Shown here in pieces: positions 37,276 to 48,930 of a DNA stretch of 64,000 nt. Where the stretch lies: contig NW_025892519.1 of the NCBI RefSeq assembly GCF_002878395.1, positions 90,718 to 154,717 on the forward strand. Direction: 5' to 3'. Below the pieces are notes generated by a model that was not told the origin of the DNA, ran no database searches, and saw nothing but the letters and a program-made list of their open reading frames with translations. How positions within the stretch are numbered: the stretch's first letter is position 1; each line of letters opens with the position of its first letter. Made by a program: the position numbers and the translations under genes. This stretch comes from Capsicum annuum (lineage: Eukaryota > Streptophyta > Magnoliopsida > Solanales > Solanaceae).

Positions 37276-37280
37276 GTATA
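37276..37280. other. Putative target-site duplication of element B (right)
   Basis: GTATA, same as 10703-10707, at the point where the Z LTR resumes. Confidence 0.45.
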
Positions 37281-40053
37281 TCATGCTACCATAGGTGCGA
37301 AATTATAAGTCTCACTAACCAAGTCACTACCATACCCCACATCTCATAACTATCTCAATTCCCAAATCAACTAAGAGGTAGTATAATATGATGTACTGTA
37401 GTAAAATAAATGTAGAATACACAATATCACAAATAAGGTTCAATCGCGGAAATTGAGTACAAAAGTAAATACTCAAACATAATATCAAAGCATACCAAGA
37501 AATTCAATGCGGTGCAAGTGATGCAATACAATGTAATGATGATGATGTAAGTCATCGCATGATTTTTATATACATATTCCAAGATCAGTTCTTTGGATAG
37601 GACTCATGGGACTTCGCAACCCATATACTTTCATAATCTCAATCTCATATCTAAATTCACCTCTCCGGCTAATGTTCATGGATCAGGAGTTTTACAAAAT
37701 ATTTCACTCATCTCTCTAGCTATTGTTCACGAATCAAGGATTTTATAAAGTGTTTCTCAGTGGTACCAATTTTCACAAATATGGATGAATGAGATGATAA
37801 TGCAATTCTCATAACTAAGTCATGAAGATAATGAATCAATTCAATAATGATATAAACGAGCTCAAATCTTCTCAATATAATAATAGTTCATGATATGAGG
37901 CCTCCTCGGTACCACTAAAGTGAATAGTCATGTAGACATATAAAAAATGTCATCTCAAAAATTCTTTTCTTGGATATTTCTATCATGATAAAGACAAATA
38001 AGGTTTAAAATGCCTATAATATTAACTCAATCTCCCACTCGTACATCACGATAAATAGTATGACAATTAATACACTAATAAGGCCAATAATACCAATGCA
38101 AGCCCTACTCGAACATCACAATAATAATAATCTCTCAAGTAAATATATATATTCATATGAGTCCCCACACAGGCAACACAAAATTAATAAACCATAAACA
38201 TAATATTATTTATTGAAATTTATCCAAACCGAGCTTTTTTCACATAACAAGTCTATTCTTTCCCAAAGTTGATATCACTAGACTAAATAACTATAAGAAA
38301 AATTGTGCTAGGTAACAATATGTGCTAATAAGTCCATTTATACTCTAAATATTTTTTAAACCTCAATCATTCCATCATAATAACAATAATAATGTGATTA
38401 TCCCCTACAAGATTATTAAGTCTTGATCATCACAGTAAAGTCCACAAAACATGATTCAAGCTCTAAAATAGGTATCCACTATCAATTATCCAAGGTAAAC
38501 AAGCCTACTATCTACAGTTTATTCTAAGCATAATCACAAATGACTAGAATAACTAAGATAAACCAATGTATGACTAAAATTCATCAAATAACTCTGGTAC
38601 CCATATTCTCATTATTTCATCTAAGAGGGACCCCATTTCTAAGCCATTTCATATAACACAAGCAAATAATCATACAATAAAACTTCAAAAAAAAAGTAAA
38701 AAGAAAAGGTACACTTCAACTTGCCTTAATGAAGATCCCTAATTCAAAACACAGTCCAAAACATCAATCAAAATCTTCAATACCTAGATCATCTTTAAAC
38801 ACGTTCAATCCAATCAAATATGACATCTACAAGTCAAAAAGAGTCCATCGATATATGTATCAATATATTTAGTTCCGAGTCAAAAATCACTTTGAGAATC
38901 AATTTTAGAAATATAAGGACAGTATCAGATCTTATTTAAGAAAAATGTTTCCAAAACCTTAGTCTACTAAATCAAAAAACTCAATTAAAAATAAGTTGAA
39001 ATTGAACTTTAATCGAAGAAAAACTAATTTTGTATTTTATCGGGTTAAAACCTCAAAATTTATTATCAAATGCAATTTAGATTAAGAAATTTTGAAAAAT
39101 ATTTATAAAAATATTTTTATCCATGATGCACGGGACTTAAATCTCAAAAATCAATACAAATTCATTTCAAATTGACCTTCAAATCAAGATTTTCTGATTT
39201 CACAACTTTGAATTTTAAAACTCGGATTTATAAATCAAAATTACAAAAAACAAGGTCAATAATCTTATAAAATCAAAAAAAAATAGAATCATATTCCCAA
39301 TGATTATATAAGAAAAATGCATTGAGAATCACTTAAAATGACTATCTCTCAAAATATCAAAAGTACGAAATAAGTTTGGTTGGTCTTAAACTCAGTGATT
39401 GTCGCTTAAGCAACACTTTGTCCGTTGAAGCGGCCTAGTCAATAGATCAAAATAATTCTAAAGCGGTCAAATGGCCACTAAAGTGGCTCAGTAAAATAGT
39501 CAATGACTGCTAAAACGGTCAACCAACTGCTAAAGCGACTACACCAACACGCCAGTAAATTCATAAACTTATTTTAGACCCTCGAATTGAAGCTCATCCG
39601 AAATGCTATATACATGAATAAATATTGTAAATTGATCATAAAACATGTTTCTCACCTAATGAAATCATTGAATTTATGAAAAGAGGTCGTTTACAACAAG
39701 TTAACTCATGAAACCACTTTTAGGTTGTTTTAACTAATTTTCGTTTAAGTGGTCAAAATGCAATTAACGGCTCTAGGCCCGAACTAACTAAACTCCTAAC
39801 CTAAAGTCTATTTTGGATCTTATAGTACTTTCAGAATCTCCATATGAAGCTCTGATCATCAAATATTGATCAAAATCAAACTACTTACATTAAGGATATT
39901 CAAAATCACAAACTCATATAAATTACTCCCGAATACGTCGGGGACCATGTTAACCATTTCCACAACTCATAAATAATATAAATTAATAATGGAGTAGAGT
40001 AAAATGGTCAAAATACAGTAAGAGCTAAAAAAACTACCATAAGGATTGTTACA
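37281..40053 (-). repeat. Element Z right LTR, second part
   Basis: About 2.8 kb of AT-rich non-coding sequence. Blocks from about 39130 to 40053 match 3820-4726, including acaaggtcaataatctta, the CTAAAGYGGYC units (39410-39545), and the end attgttaca (complement of a TGTAACA start). The middle (37560-37760, catgggacttcgcaaccc, ctccggctaatgttcatgg and a similar repeated phrase) has no partner in the deleted left LTR. Confidence 0.7.
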
Positions 40054-40480
40054 CTTTCCTTTTTGCTACCCCACATTTTTTCTACTCATTGCAAGGAAGA
40101 GTTCCTCACCTTTAAATAGTGGTGGTCTTGTATATTTTTCTAAGTTTAACAAATATAGAGTGCATAAATATAGCAAAAAAAAGAGTTTATTAGTTGAAGG
40201 AGAGTGCTCTTTTTTATGGAGGTTTGAACTCAACTCTTGTCCACAGTTTGTTGAGTTATATTTGTGAGTGGATTGTTGTATTGTGGAGAGAGTAAGCCAA
40301 GAAATTTATTGTTGGACCGATGAAAATATTTATTGCAATGAGCTTGAATCTCCTTAAAGAAAGTGATATATCCGCCCCTCAATAAAGAAGAAGATTATTT
40401 TATTTTTTGTATTTTCAATTGTAGTTGATGTAATATTTCACCAACACTTCTTTTTGTTGTTATTATATTAAAGTAGTTCT
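40054..40480. other. Spacer, unidentified
   Basis: AT-rich. Contains a possible TATA-like cctttaaatag at about 40110 and an AATAAA at about 40382, so it could be an old LTR or the end of a transcript unit, but there is no partner copy in the window. The plus frame 40046-40267 overlaps the Z LTR end and has no recognisable content. Confidence 0.3.
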
Positions 40481-40875
40481 CTCAAATGCTCAAGTTTGTC
40501 GTGTTGTTGGAGCACTTCTTTCCAACTTTCAATTCTTTTATTTGTGTTGGAGCACTTCTCTTCAACTTTTAGTTGTTGATTCATTTCTTATCAATGTTCC
40601 ATTGTTGTAGCACTCCCCTTCAAGACTTCAACCTTCAATTGTTGAAACACTTTTCTCCAACTTTTAATTGTTGAAGCACTTCTCTTCAAGCTTCAATTGT
40701 TGAAACACTTCTCTCTAATTTTCAATTGTTGAAGCAATTTTCTTCAACATTCAATTGTTGAAGTGCTTTTCTAAAATTTTCAATTGTTGATGCACTTCTC
40801 GTCAACCTTCAAATGTAAAACACTTATCATCAATTTTCAATTGTTAAAACACTTTTCATAAACTTTTAGTTACTT
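40480..40875. repeat. Minisatellite, about 30-32 bp unit, roughly eleven degenerate copies
   Basis: Copies of a ttcaattgttgaagcacttc-type unit follow one another head to tail (for example at about 40647, 40677, 40703, 40734, 40759, 40791). Each good copy contains TTCAA-TTG-TTGAA, a perfect short inverted repeat. Copies at both ends are more diverged. Confidence 0.85.
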
Positions 40876-41004
40876 TCATTTATGTATATATTGTACTTGT
40901 TTGATAAAATGTGAACATTTATACCCAAATAACAGTTGTACATATTTTTTTTAGTCTTTTGGTTATACATGAACATTTTCTTCAGCCAGCCATAGTGATC
41001 AACC

Positions 41005-41083
41005 ACTTCTAAGGGTGTGCATCGGTTGGTTTAGTTCGATTTTATATATTATCTGTTATTTAATAACCAAACCAATAAGATAT
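41005..41083. repeat. Left half of an AT-rich MITE-like repeat split by element O
   Basis: gggtgtgcatcggttgg...ttcgattttatatattatctg...ccaaaccaataagatat. Removing element O joins it to 59757 onward (ttttttatcgattttt...cgattttcaatttaaccgat), giving a repeat with related cggtt/aaccg words at both ends. The MITE reading is inference. Confidence 0.4.
41079..41083. other. Target-site duplication of element O (left)
   Basis: GATAT, identical to 59752-59756. Confidence 0.93.
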
Positions 41084-43303
41084 TGTCACACCCCCTTTTT
41101 ACATACTCCAAAGGATTTATATTTTAAGTTCGAAAGGGTTTTATTTTTTAAGTGACAAGAAATGAAAATTTGTTTCGGAAAAGGATTATTTGCATTTTTA
41201 CTCAGAGTCGCCACTTGGCATAACCTGGTGTGCCAAGTCACCATTGGAAAAATCCTTTTCAAAAAAAACCATTTGAATCTTTAAACTAGTTTGCGAACAA
41301 AGGCTCCGGCTAAGGAATTCTGTTGACCGAGGGGAAGGTGTTAGGCACCCCTCGATCCCGTGGTTCAACCACGGTCGCTTGGTAGAGTGTATCAACTATT
41401 TTGGTATTACTAAATGTACAAACCACACAAAAGTACGCAAAATAATCAAAACAATAAACAAAATAAAACAATCCAAAATGTAAAGTCCAGTCCAATTATA
41501 CAGTCCAAAAATAAATAATGCGGAAATATAAGTCTATTCTACCCTAGACTAATCTCCAATGCCTTACCCGATTCCGCGGCCCTTCATCACGATCATTTTC
41601 CACCAACATGATACGTTGGGGCATTCCCTGGTGAATAAGTACAGAAGACCTCGGGGCATTCCCCGGCTAAATGAATACATTTGAATCGCTTGCGATAAAG
41701 TAGAAAACATTCAACACATACTCCACATTCAAACAAAACATCAATCTTAAATTCTTGCCTACCCAAACCTATATTGCCTATCCATTTCAATATGGCGTAA
41801 GTATATCACATTCACTTGTACCGAATGGAATAAAAGATAACAAACCAACATTAATCTATGTTCAACTTTTTATTAATTTCTCCATTCCTTCCCTAAATCC
41901 CCTTATCCATCCATTAGAGCATGATCAAATTCATTCTTCAAACCACCAAAAATCGACCCACCAAACATCATGATCATAACAATCGACATCAACAAAGTAC
42001 AACAAAAACATAATCACAACACACATATTCACAATCCATTCAACATACTAAGATAGATAAAAAGAGAGCGGGTTAAGAAATGGACCTTTCAACAATCTGA
42101 TCTATGTTGATAATAAGAAAACCCGGACTTGGAATTTCGAATAGAACCTCAACGGCGATGAATCCAACTCGAATAGAAAAATAGCAATTTGAACGGAGGC
42201 CTCAAACGATTTGACAAAAGGCCGAATTTAATGTAATTTGAGTTTTGATGAACTCAAACGGGGCAGCAAACAGAAAATGCCAAAAATAGATTCCAGCGAA
42301 CCTCACTGTTTCAAGCTGGATTTAACTAGAAAATAGTGGAAAACGAAAAAATATTAAAAATTTTGAACTGGGCACGTTGAACGAACAAAACCAGGCAAAC
42401 GTTGATGAGGATTCTGGCTAAATAATCACCGGAATAGCGACCAAAAAAACTAATCACAACATTTTGATTAAGACCCAAACAGTATCTAAATTTCGAGAAA
42501 ACAGTACGAGAACCCACGAGTCCCAAAACCTCAGGAATACAGCAAAAACAAACTAAAAAATAGCGTTGGCTGAGCTTCGGTGAGCTTCCAGAGATGAAAA
42601 CAACAAGAACCGATGGATGTCGGCCGGATTTCATCCAAATGTCAAAGAACAATGAAGATATTTTTGTAATTTTTAGATCGATTCTACCAAAGGGATGATC
42701 GAGAATTGATTTTCGCGACCTTGAGACTAGATCGGCGAGCTGAAAGACCAAATCTGATGAAAATTTTGCCGAAAATCTAACAAAAACCGACCAGATCTGT
42801 CACGCCATCTTCCTTCCCATTTTTAACCCTCTTTCACAATTCTAAATCTCTCCCCTCTCCCTCGATTCTATATGAGTGTGTGCAATTTTAAGTTTAAATC
42901 TGAGAGAGATGAGTGTGTGTTCTTGGTGTGTCGTGTGTAACGTGAGGATAAGGAAGAAAAAGTGGACTTTTTCTCTATTTTTTTTGGTTACTGATCATGC
43001 CCCCCAACCTTCATTGTGAGAGTATGCGTGTGTGTTTTTTATTGTGAGGGTCACGTGGGTGGGTATTGGGGTAAGGTAGGTGGGGTAGGGTATGGGGGCA
43101 TAGGGTAGTGATGTGTTGTCCAAAATTGATAGGAGAAGTGGTTAATTTTGTTACAAAAGAATAATTGGGGATTAGGTTTGTTAGTGGGTTTGTTATTTTT
43201 TATATTTTGATGGGATATAATCATACGGGTGAGGGCATGTGGTAAAATAAGGATAAAAATGTGTAACTTAGGTCTTCGAGGGGGACAAAATTAGGTGTCT
43301 ACA
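41084..43303 (-). repeat. Element O 3' LTR
   Basis: tgtcacacccccttttt to ggtgtctaca. Colinear with 57549-59751. Minus frames inside (41593-41790, 42326-42751) recur in the other LTR only because the LTRs are copies; I see no protein family in them. Confidence 0.95.
43068..43105 (+). other. G-quadruplex-type G runs in element O 3' LTR
   Basis: Runs GGG, GGGG, GG, GG, GGGG, GGG, GGGGG and GGG with short spacers on the plus strand, antisense to the element. The other LTR has a stronger version at 59516-59553. Confidence 0.6.
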
Positions 43304-43317
43304 TCATGCCCCCTTTG
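43304..43317 (-). other. Element O polypurine tract
   Basis: Native strand reads AAAGGGGGCATGA immediately before the 3' LTR start TGTAGACACC. Confidence 0.85.
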
Positions 43318-43499
43318 AATGTAAACACGAAGTGTTTTCAAGCAAAGAAGTAGACAGCGAGACCAAATTTTGACCCGACCATTATTCAAAGAAATAAACA
43401 AAAGGAAGAAAGACAATTGGGTCTTGACTTAAGACATCCTTCCTACCCAAGTTATGAAAGAATCAAGTCATGGGTATTTCAAAGGATTGGAAGAGAAGT

Positions 43500-43599
43500 G
43501 GACTATACCGAGTTGGAGAGTCGAGTGAGGTTCCATCGAGGTTCCGGTCCGCGGCTCTGTCATTACAACAAAAATGAAAATTACAAGTTAAAACATAAA
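43500..43599. repeat. 100 bp duplicated exactly on both sides of an assembly gap (left copy)
   Basis: ggactataccgag...gttaaaacataaa is identical to 43702-43801 and ends exactly at the N run. This is most easily explained as unmerged contig ends. Confidence 0.9.
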
Positions 43600-43699
43600 N
43601 NNNNNNNNNNNNNNNNNNNNNNNNNNNNNNNNNNNNNNNNNNNNNNNNNNNNNNNNNNNNNNNNNNNNNNNNNNNNNNNNNNNNNNNNNNNNNNNNNNN
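43600..43699. other. Assembly gap, 100 N
   Basis: Exactly 100 N between two identical 100 bp flanks; the length is a placeholder. Confidence 0.99.
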
Positions 43700-43701
43700 A
43701 G

Positions 43702-43801
43702 GGACTATACCGAGTTGGAGAGTCGAGTGAGGTTCCATCGAGGTTCCGGTCCGCGGCTCTGTCATTACAACAAAAATGAAAATTACAAGTTAAAACATAA
43801 A
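43702..43801. repeat. 100 bp duplicated exactly on both sides of an assembly gap (right copy)
   Basis: Same sequence as 43500-43599. Confidence 0.9.
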
Positions 43802-43859
43802 CAAATTTACAAAATCCTAACTATACAGCTTCTGTCGGCTCTTGGCTTCACTTTTATCA

Positions 43860-44200
43860 CCCTATTCTTCAGGTGGGCTCCTAACTTACAATTTCTTTCG
43901 ACTTGTTTCTTATCTTTCAATTGCTTCGCTTTGTTGCTTGACTTTTCGTTTCTTCACCCTATTCTTCAGGCGGGCTCCTGACTTTCTATTTCATCACTTT
44001 GTTGCTTGACTTTCATTTCTTCACTCTATTCTCCAGGCGGGCCTCTGACTTGCTATTTCATCACCCTGTTCTTCAGGCAGGCTCCTGACTTGCTATTCCA
44101 TCACTTTGTTGCTTGACTTTTATTTCTTCACTCTGTTCTCCAGGCGGGTTTCTGACTTGCTATTTCATCACCCTGTTCTTCAGGCGGGCTCCTGAAACCC
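43860..44200 (-). repeat. Tandem repeat in element O 3' UTR (CAGGCGGGCTCCTGACTT units)
   Basis: About six copies of a ttcttcaggcgggctcctgac phrase, alternating with ctttgttgcttgac phrases, give a higher-order period of roughly 90 bases with about 45 base half-units. It passes into the 37 bp array that follows; both share a caggNgGgtcctga core. Confidence 0.8.
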
Positions 44201-44272
44201 AAAATTAAAACTAGAACAAAAATTATCCCAAACAAGAATTATAATAAAGTAGTATTTCATTTTTGAAAGCGT

Positions 44273-44932
44273 TGTCCCATTTTCCAAGAGGGTCCTGAAC
44301 AAAATGTAAAGTTCCATTTTTCAGGAGGGTCCTGAACATAAAGTAAAATCCCATTTTTCAAGAGGGTCCTGAACAGAAAGTAAAATCTCATTTTTCAAGA
44401 GGTCCTGAACAGAAAGTAAACTCCCATTTTTCAGGAGGGTCCTGAACAGAAAGTAAAATCCTATTTTTCAAGAGGGTCCTGAACATAAGGTAAAATCCCA
44501 TTTTTCAGGAGGGTCCTGAACAGAAAGTAAAATCCCATTTTTCAGAAGGGTCCTGAACATAAAGTAAAATCCCATTTTTAGGAGGGTCCTGAACAGAAAG
44601 TAAAATCCCATTTTTCAGGAGGTCCTGAATATAAAGTAAAATTCCATTTTTCAGGAGGATCCTGAACATAAAGTAAAATCCCATTTTTTAAGAGGGTCCT
44701 GAACATAAAGTTAATTCCCATTTTTTAGGAGGGTCCTNNNNNNNNNNNNNNNNNNNNNNNNNNNNNNNNNNNNNNNNNNNNNNNNNNNNNNNNNNNNNNN
44801 NNNNNNNNNNNNNNNNNNNNNNNNNNNNNNNNNNNNNCGAACAGAAAGTAAAATCCCATTTTTCAGGAGGGTCCTGAACAGAAAGTAAAATCTCATTTTT
44901 CAGGAGGGTCCTGAACAGCAAGTAAAATCCCA
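44273..44932 (-). repeat. 37 bp tandem array in element O 3' UTR, interrupted by a gap
   Basis: About 13 units before the gap and two and a half after it. The consensus core is catttttcaggagggtcctg, with the link aacagaaagtaaaatcc. Units differ by single substitutions and one or two base deletions. True copy number is unknown because of the N run. Confidence 0.95.
44738..44837. other. Assembly gap, 100 N, inside the 37 bp array
   Basis: Exactly 100 N; probably a collapsed or unresolved stretch of the tandem array. Confidence 0.99.
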
Positions 44933-45720
44933 CGGATGTGCATTTCCAATGGTAGCTGAATTCGGTGAAGCAAACTTGCCCCTATTTCAACAAAGAAAAT
45001 TTGTCAGTTAAAAACATTAGTGTTGGCTTGTAGATCTTGGCTTCTCAGGTATCTGCCCAACACCCGTTCCTTTCATCTTTGTTCTAAATCGCTAACACTT
45101 TCCCTGTCTTGCCGCATCATCCACCCGGATCCAGATTGAGGGAAATGAGTTCTGACTCAAACAATGGGTTTCTATTTTACCATGCCTCTAAGGTGCACCC
45201 TTTTCCTAAATCTAAATGCTTCCACGAATTCAATAGCCTATCGGTTGATAGACTTCCTTTGCTTTATGTTGCATTACGATCATATTTCTTTCCTGTGTTG
45301 TTCCTTGGCTTTTTCTTATATAATTGGAAGGACTGGTAGTAAATTTTGAAATCCTTTCTCGCTTATTTTGACACAGACTTGACTTAAAATGTAAAGAAAA
45401 TGATGGTGACTTTTATTTTTGATAAATGACATAAAAAGACAAAAAGCATGAATAGGTAAATGAAAGAAAAGGGCAATGTCCCATATTCAAAAAGAAAACT
45501 TATCTGAATACGACAACCAACTCCAATGAGTATGACATGCATTTTGGATAGAGCTGCCTGATCTTCCTATCCAGACTCCCCATTTGTTATTGAGTTCGTA
45601 CCTTTTGCCGCTAAGCCGCTTCTTCAAATCCATTAGACTCATACATTACATTCGATTGACGACATCTTAAAAGACCTTCGCCAACAAATCTCTTTCTTCT
45701 CACTTTCACTTTTCTCTTAA
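44933..45720 (-). other. Element O 3' UTR, non-repetitive part
   Basis: No coding signal. Short plus frames (45109-45349) are chance. Confidence 0.6.
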
Positions 45721-45995
45721 ACTCTCCATTGCCTTACGGTGCCCGTGAGGGTTTTCACCAATAAAACTCATCTTATTTTTATTTCTCTCCAGTCACCATC
45801 GCTTTATGGTGCCTGCAAAGGTTTTCACCAATAAGACTCTCTCATTTTCATTTTCTCTCAACTCACCATCTCCTTATGATACCCACGGGGGTTTTCACCA
45901 ATCAGACTCTCTCATTTTCATTTTCTCTTAACTCACCATCGCCTTATGATACCCACGGGGGTTTTCACCAATAAGACTCTCTCATTTTTGTATTT
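45721..45995 (-). repeat. 70 bp tandem repeat, about four copies
   Basis: gttttcaccaat recurs at 45751, 45821, 45891 and 45961, exactly 70 bases apart, within units of caccatcgccttatgatacc, cacggggg and gactctctcattttca. The last two copies are nearly identical. Confidence 0.95.
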
Positions 45996-46291
45996 CTTTC
46001 CTGATTTCTTATGCTGAGGGAGAAAAATGGTACTTCATAATGTATCATCATATCCATTGCATTCTTAGCCTTAACATTATCAAAAATTGATCTGAAGGAC
46101 TTTCTTTGGTTGTAACTTGGCTTTAGGTTAAGGTTAGAAAAGATGGTAAGGGGCTCAAATGATACTTGAAGTGGGGGTGGGACTTACAACTTTTGGAATC
46201 GACTCAAACAACACATTAACTCATGCCCCAGTTTTGTTGACTGGGTGAATTTTAAATCTTTATTTGGTTGGACCGAGCCCAAAATAAGGCA

Positions 46292-46340
46292 GCCTACGTA
46301 TCTCACTCCCGAGAGAGGAGAATCAGGTCGGTCGTAGTTC
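46292..46340 (-). other. Hairpin motif, copy 1 of 3 (3' UTR of element O)
   Basis: Outer stem CTACG (46294-46298) with CGTAG (46333-46337); inner TCTC...GAGA arm. Preceded by a ggaccgagccc phrase. See copies at 54419 and 56544. Confidence 0.7.
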
Positions 46341-46598
46341 CATCAGCTTGTTCTTTGTTTTGATTTGATTTTGATTCTTTTTTTTTCGAACTCTTTCTTT
46401 TATTCTTATTTTCTTGATATTTATCTTTGACTCTATTTTGATTCCAAAAGAGGGATATGAAAGAAAAATAAAATGAAGCTCAAACGGGTAAACAAAGGAT
46501 GACACCATGTTTGGATAGAAGAATAAAACGTCTTCATCATATCAATCTTCAAGAATGCAAGTACTAAACACGCAATAAACTCAACAAAGGATCAAATA

Positions 46599-48025
46599 TC
46601 ATACATAGTATCTTTTGACCGCATCAACATTGATAGCCATTTCTGCCATTTTGCCTTCAATATCTGTCAAATATAAGGCTCCATTGGGTAACACTTTCTT
46701 CACAACAAAGGGACCTTGCCAGTTATGGGAGAACTTGCCTTTCGCTTCAACCTGGTGAGGAAGGATATGTCTTAATACCAACTGGCCAACTTCAAAATTC
46801 CTGGGATGGACCTTTTTGTTATACACTCGAGCCATCCTCCTCTGATACAACTGGCCATGACACACAGACGTTAGCCTTTTTTCCTCAATCAAACTCAAAT
46901 GTTCCAGTCGGGTTTTTACCCATTCGTCATCATCAATCTCTACTTCTACAATGACTTGAAGAGAGGGAATTTCAACTTCTGCAGGGATGACTGCTTCTGT
47001 CCCATACACTAATAAATATGGAGTTGCCCCTGTTGAAGTGCGAACAGTGGTGCAATAACCTAGAAATGCAAACGGAAACTTTTCATGCCACTGTCTAGAC
47101 CCTTGTACCATTTTTTGCAATATCTTTTTAATACTCTTATTGGTGGCTTCTACAGCACCATTGGCCTTTGGGCGATATGGAGTAGAGTTTCAATGTGTGA
47201 TCTTAAACTGTTGACATACTTTTTGCATCAAATGACTATTGAGATTGGCAGCATTGTCTATGATGATCATCTTAGGAATTCTAGATCTACAAATGATATT
47301 GGCATGAACAAAATCTACCACAACCTTCTTTGTCACTGACTTAAAAGTTACTGCTTTTACCCACTTTGTGAAGTAGTCAATGGCTACCAAAATGAACCAA
47401 TGTCCATTTGATGCCTTCAGCTCAATCGGTCCAATAACATCCATTCCCCAAGCCACGAACGGCCATGGAGCGGCCATTGCATACAACTCAACAGGAGGAG
47501 AACGTATCAGATCACCGTGTACCTGACATTGATGACACTTTCGAACAAATTGAATAGAATCCCCCTTTCCATAGTAAGCCAGTAATAACCTGCTCAAAGA
47601 ATCTTCTTTGACAAGACATGACCGTTCATATGCAACCCGTATACTCCAGAGTGTATTTCAACCATGATTGCCGAGGCTTCTCTTGCATCTACACACCTCA
47701 AAAGTCCGAGATCTGGGGTTCTCTTATACAAGATTCCCCCACTTAAGAAAAATCCACTAGCCAATCGCCTAATAGTCGTCTTTTGATCATTGGTGGCATA
47801 TGTTGGGTATTCTCCTGACTGAATGTACCGTTTGATATCCAAGAACCAGGGTTCTCCATCGAGCTCTTCTTCAACCGTATTATAGTAAGCGTGTTGATCA
47901 CGACTCTGTATATGCACTGGATCGATGTAGGCTTTGTCAGGATGTTGAAGCATTGAAGATAGAGTGGCTAAAGCATTAGCAATTTCATTATGAATCCTTG
48001 GAATGTGCCTAAATTTTATTAACAC
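46599..48025 (-). pseudogene. Element O integrase
   Basis: 48025-47594: end of the RNase H-integrase connector (IPRIHNEIANALATLSS) and the zinc finger first half (EIHSGVYGLHMNGHVLSKKIL). 47597-47190: second half (KCHQCQVHGD) and core with WGMDVIGPIE (first Asp) and KMIIIDNAANLNSH (second Asp). 47120-46599: after a stop at 47190 and a break, GAVEATNK-type Glu region (about 47150), SRQWHEKFPFAFLGYCTTVR, GATPYLLVYGTEAV, ending VDAVKRYYV. Three frames are needed; stops at 47594 and 47190. All three catalytic acids are present. C-terminal part is typical of Tat integrases, without chromodomain. Confidence 0.9.
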
Positions 48026-48930
48026 AAACCGTTAACATAGCTCCTGCAAGCATTGTCGATACGGGATGAGCTTCAAATCTCACGTCTCCCAATCGCCTTG
48101 AATTTGATGGACGAGCAAATCTGAATCTCCCAACACCAATAATTCTTGGACTCCCATATCAACAGCTAAGCTCAAACCAAGAATGCAGGCTTCATACTCT
48201 GCCATATTATTAGTACAGTAAAATCGAAGTTGTGTTGTTACCGGGAAATGTTGTCCCGATTCAGAGATAAGAACTGCACCTATTCTGAATCCTTTCATAT
48301 TGACCGCTCCATCGAAGAACAACCTCCAACCTGGATCAGCATCTATAACGACTTCATCAATGCAGGACACTTCTTCGTCAGGAAAATATATCTTTAATGG
48401 CTCGTACTCTTCATCGATGGGATTCTCAGCAACATGATCTGCCAAGGCTTGGGCTTTCATGGTGGTTCGAGTCACATATACAATGTCGAACTCGGTAAGC
48501 AATATTTTCCACTTTGCCAATCGACCCGTTGGCATAGGCTTCTGAAAGATATACTTCAAAGGATCCATGCAGGAGATGAGATAAGTAGTATAGGATGAGA
48601 GATAGTGCTTCAACTTTTGTGCTACCCAGGTTAGGGCATCACACGTCCTTTTAAGAAGAGTATACCTGGCCTCATATGTGGTGAACTTCTTGCTAAGATA
48701 ATAAATAGCCTGCTCCTTTTTGCCTGTGATATCATGTTAACCCAGGACACAACCGAAAGAATTGTTCATGACTGATAAATATAAAATCAAAGGCCTACCA
48801 GGATTCGGGGGTACCAGCATGGGCGGATTTGACAAATATCTTTTGATTCGATCGAACGCTTCCTGACATTCTTCAGTCCATTTTACCGCAGCACTCTTTT
48901 TCAGCAACTTGAATATGGGCTCACAAGTGG
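48026..48930 (-). pseudogene. Element O RNase H and archaeal-type RNase H
   Basis: The segment 48930-48620 carries the degraded Ty3 RNase H. 48613-48080 opens with its end (DPLKYIFQKPMPTGRLAKW) and then a second RNase H: WRLFFDGAVNMKGFRIGAVL (Asp), NNMAEYEACILGLSLAVDMG (Glu), LLVLGDSDLLVHQIQGDWE (Asp). The FDGA-AEYEA-GDSDL set is the archaeal-type RNase H that Tat-lineage elements acquired in addition to their own. All key acids are visible. A stop at 48080 separates it from the integrase connector. Confidence 0.92.

Noticed and set aside
40046..40267. Plus frame of 73 codons
   Set aside because: Begins inside the end of the Z LTR and shows no recognisable protein.
41593..42751. Minus-strand frames in the O LTR that recur at 58056-59091
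   Set aside because: They recur only because the two LTRs are copies; no start context, no domain, and one is shortened in the second copy.
44273..44932. Regularly spaced 37 bp repeats resembling a CRISPR array
   Set aside because: Units are directly adjacent without spacers and sit in a plant retrotransposon; it is a tandem repeat.
46323..46508. Minus frame with Lys/Ile/Asn-rich end
   Set aside because: Low-complexity A/T-rich sequence in the 3' UTR of O, overlapping hairpin copy 1.
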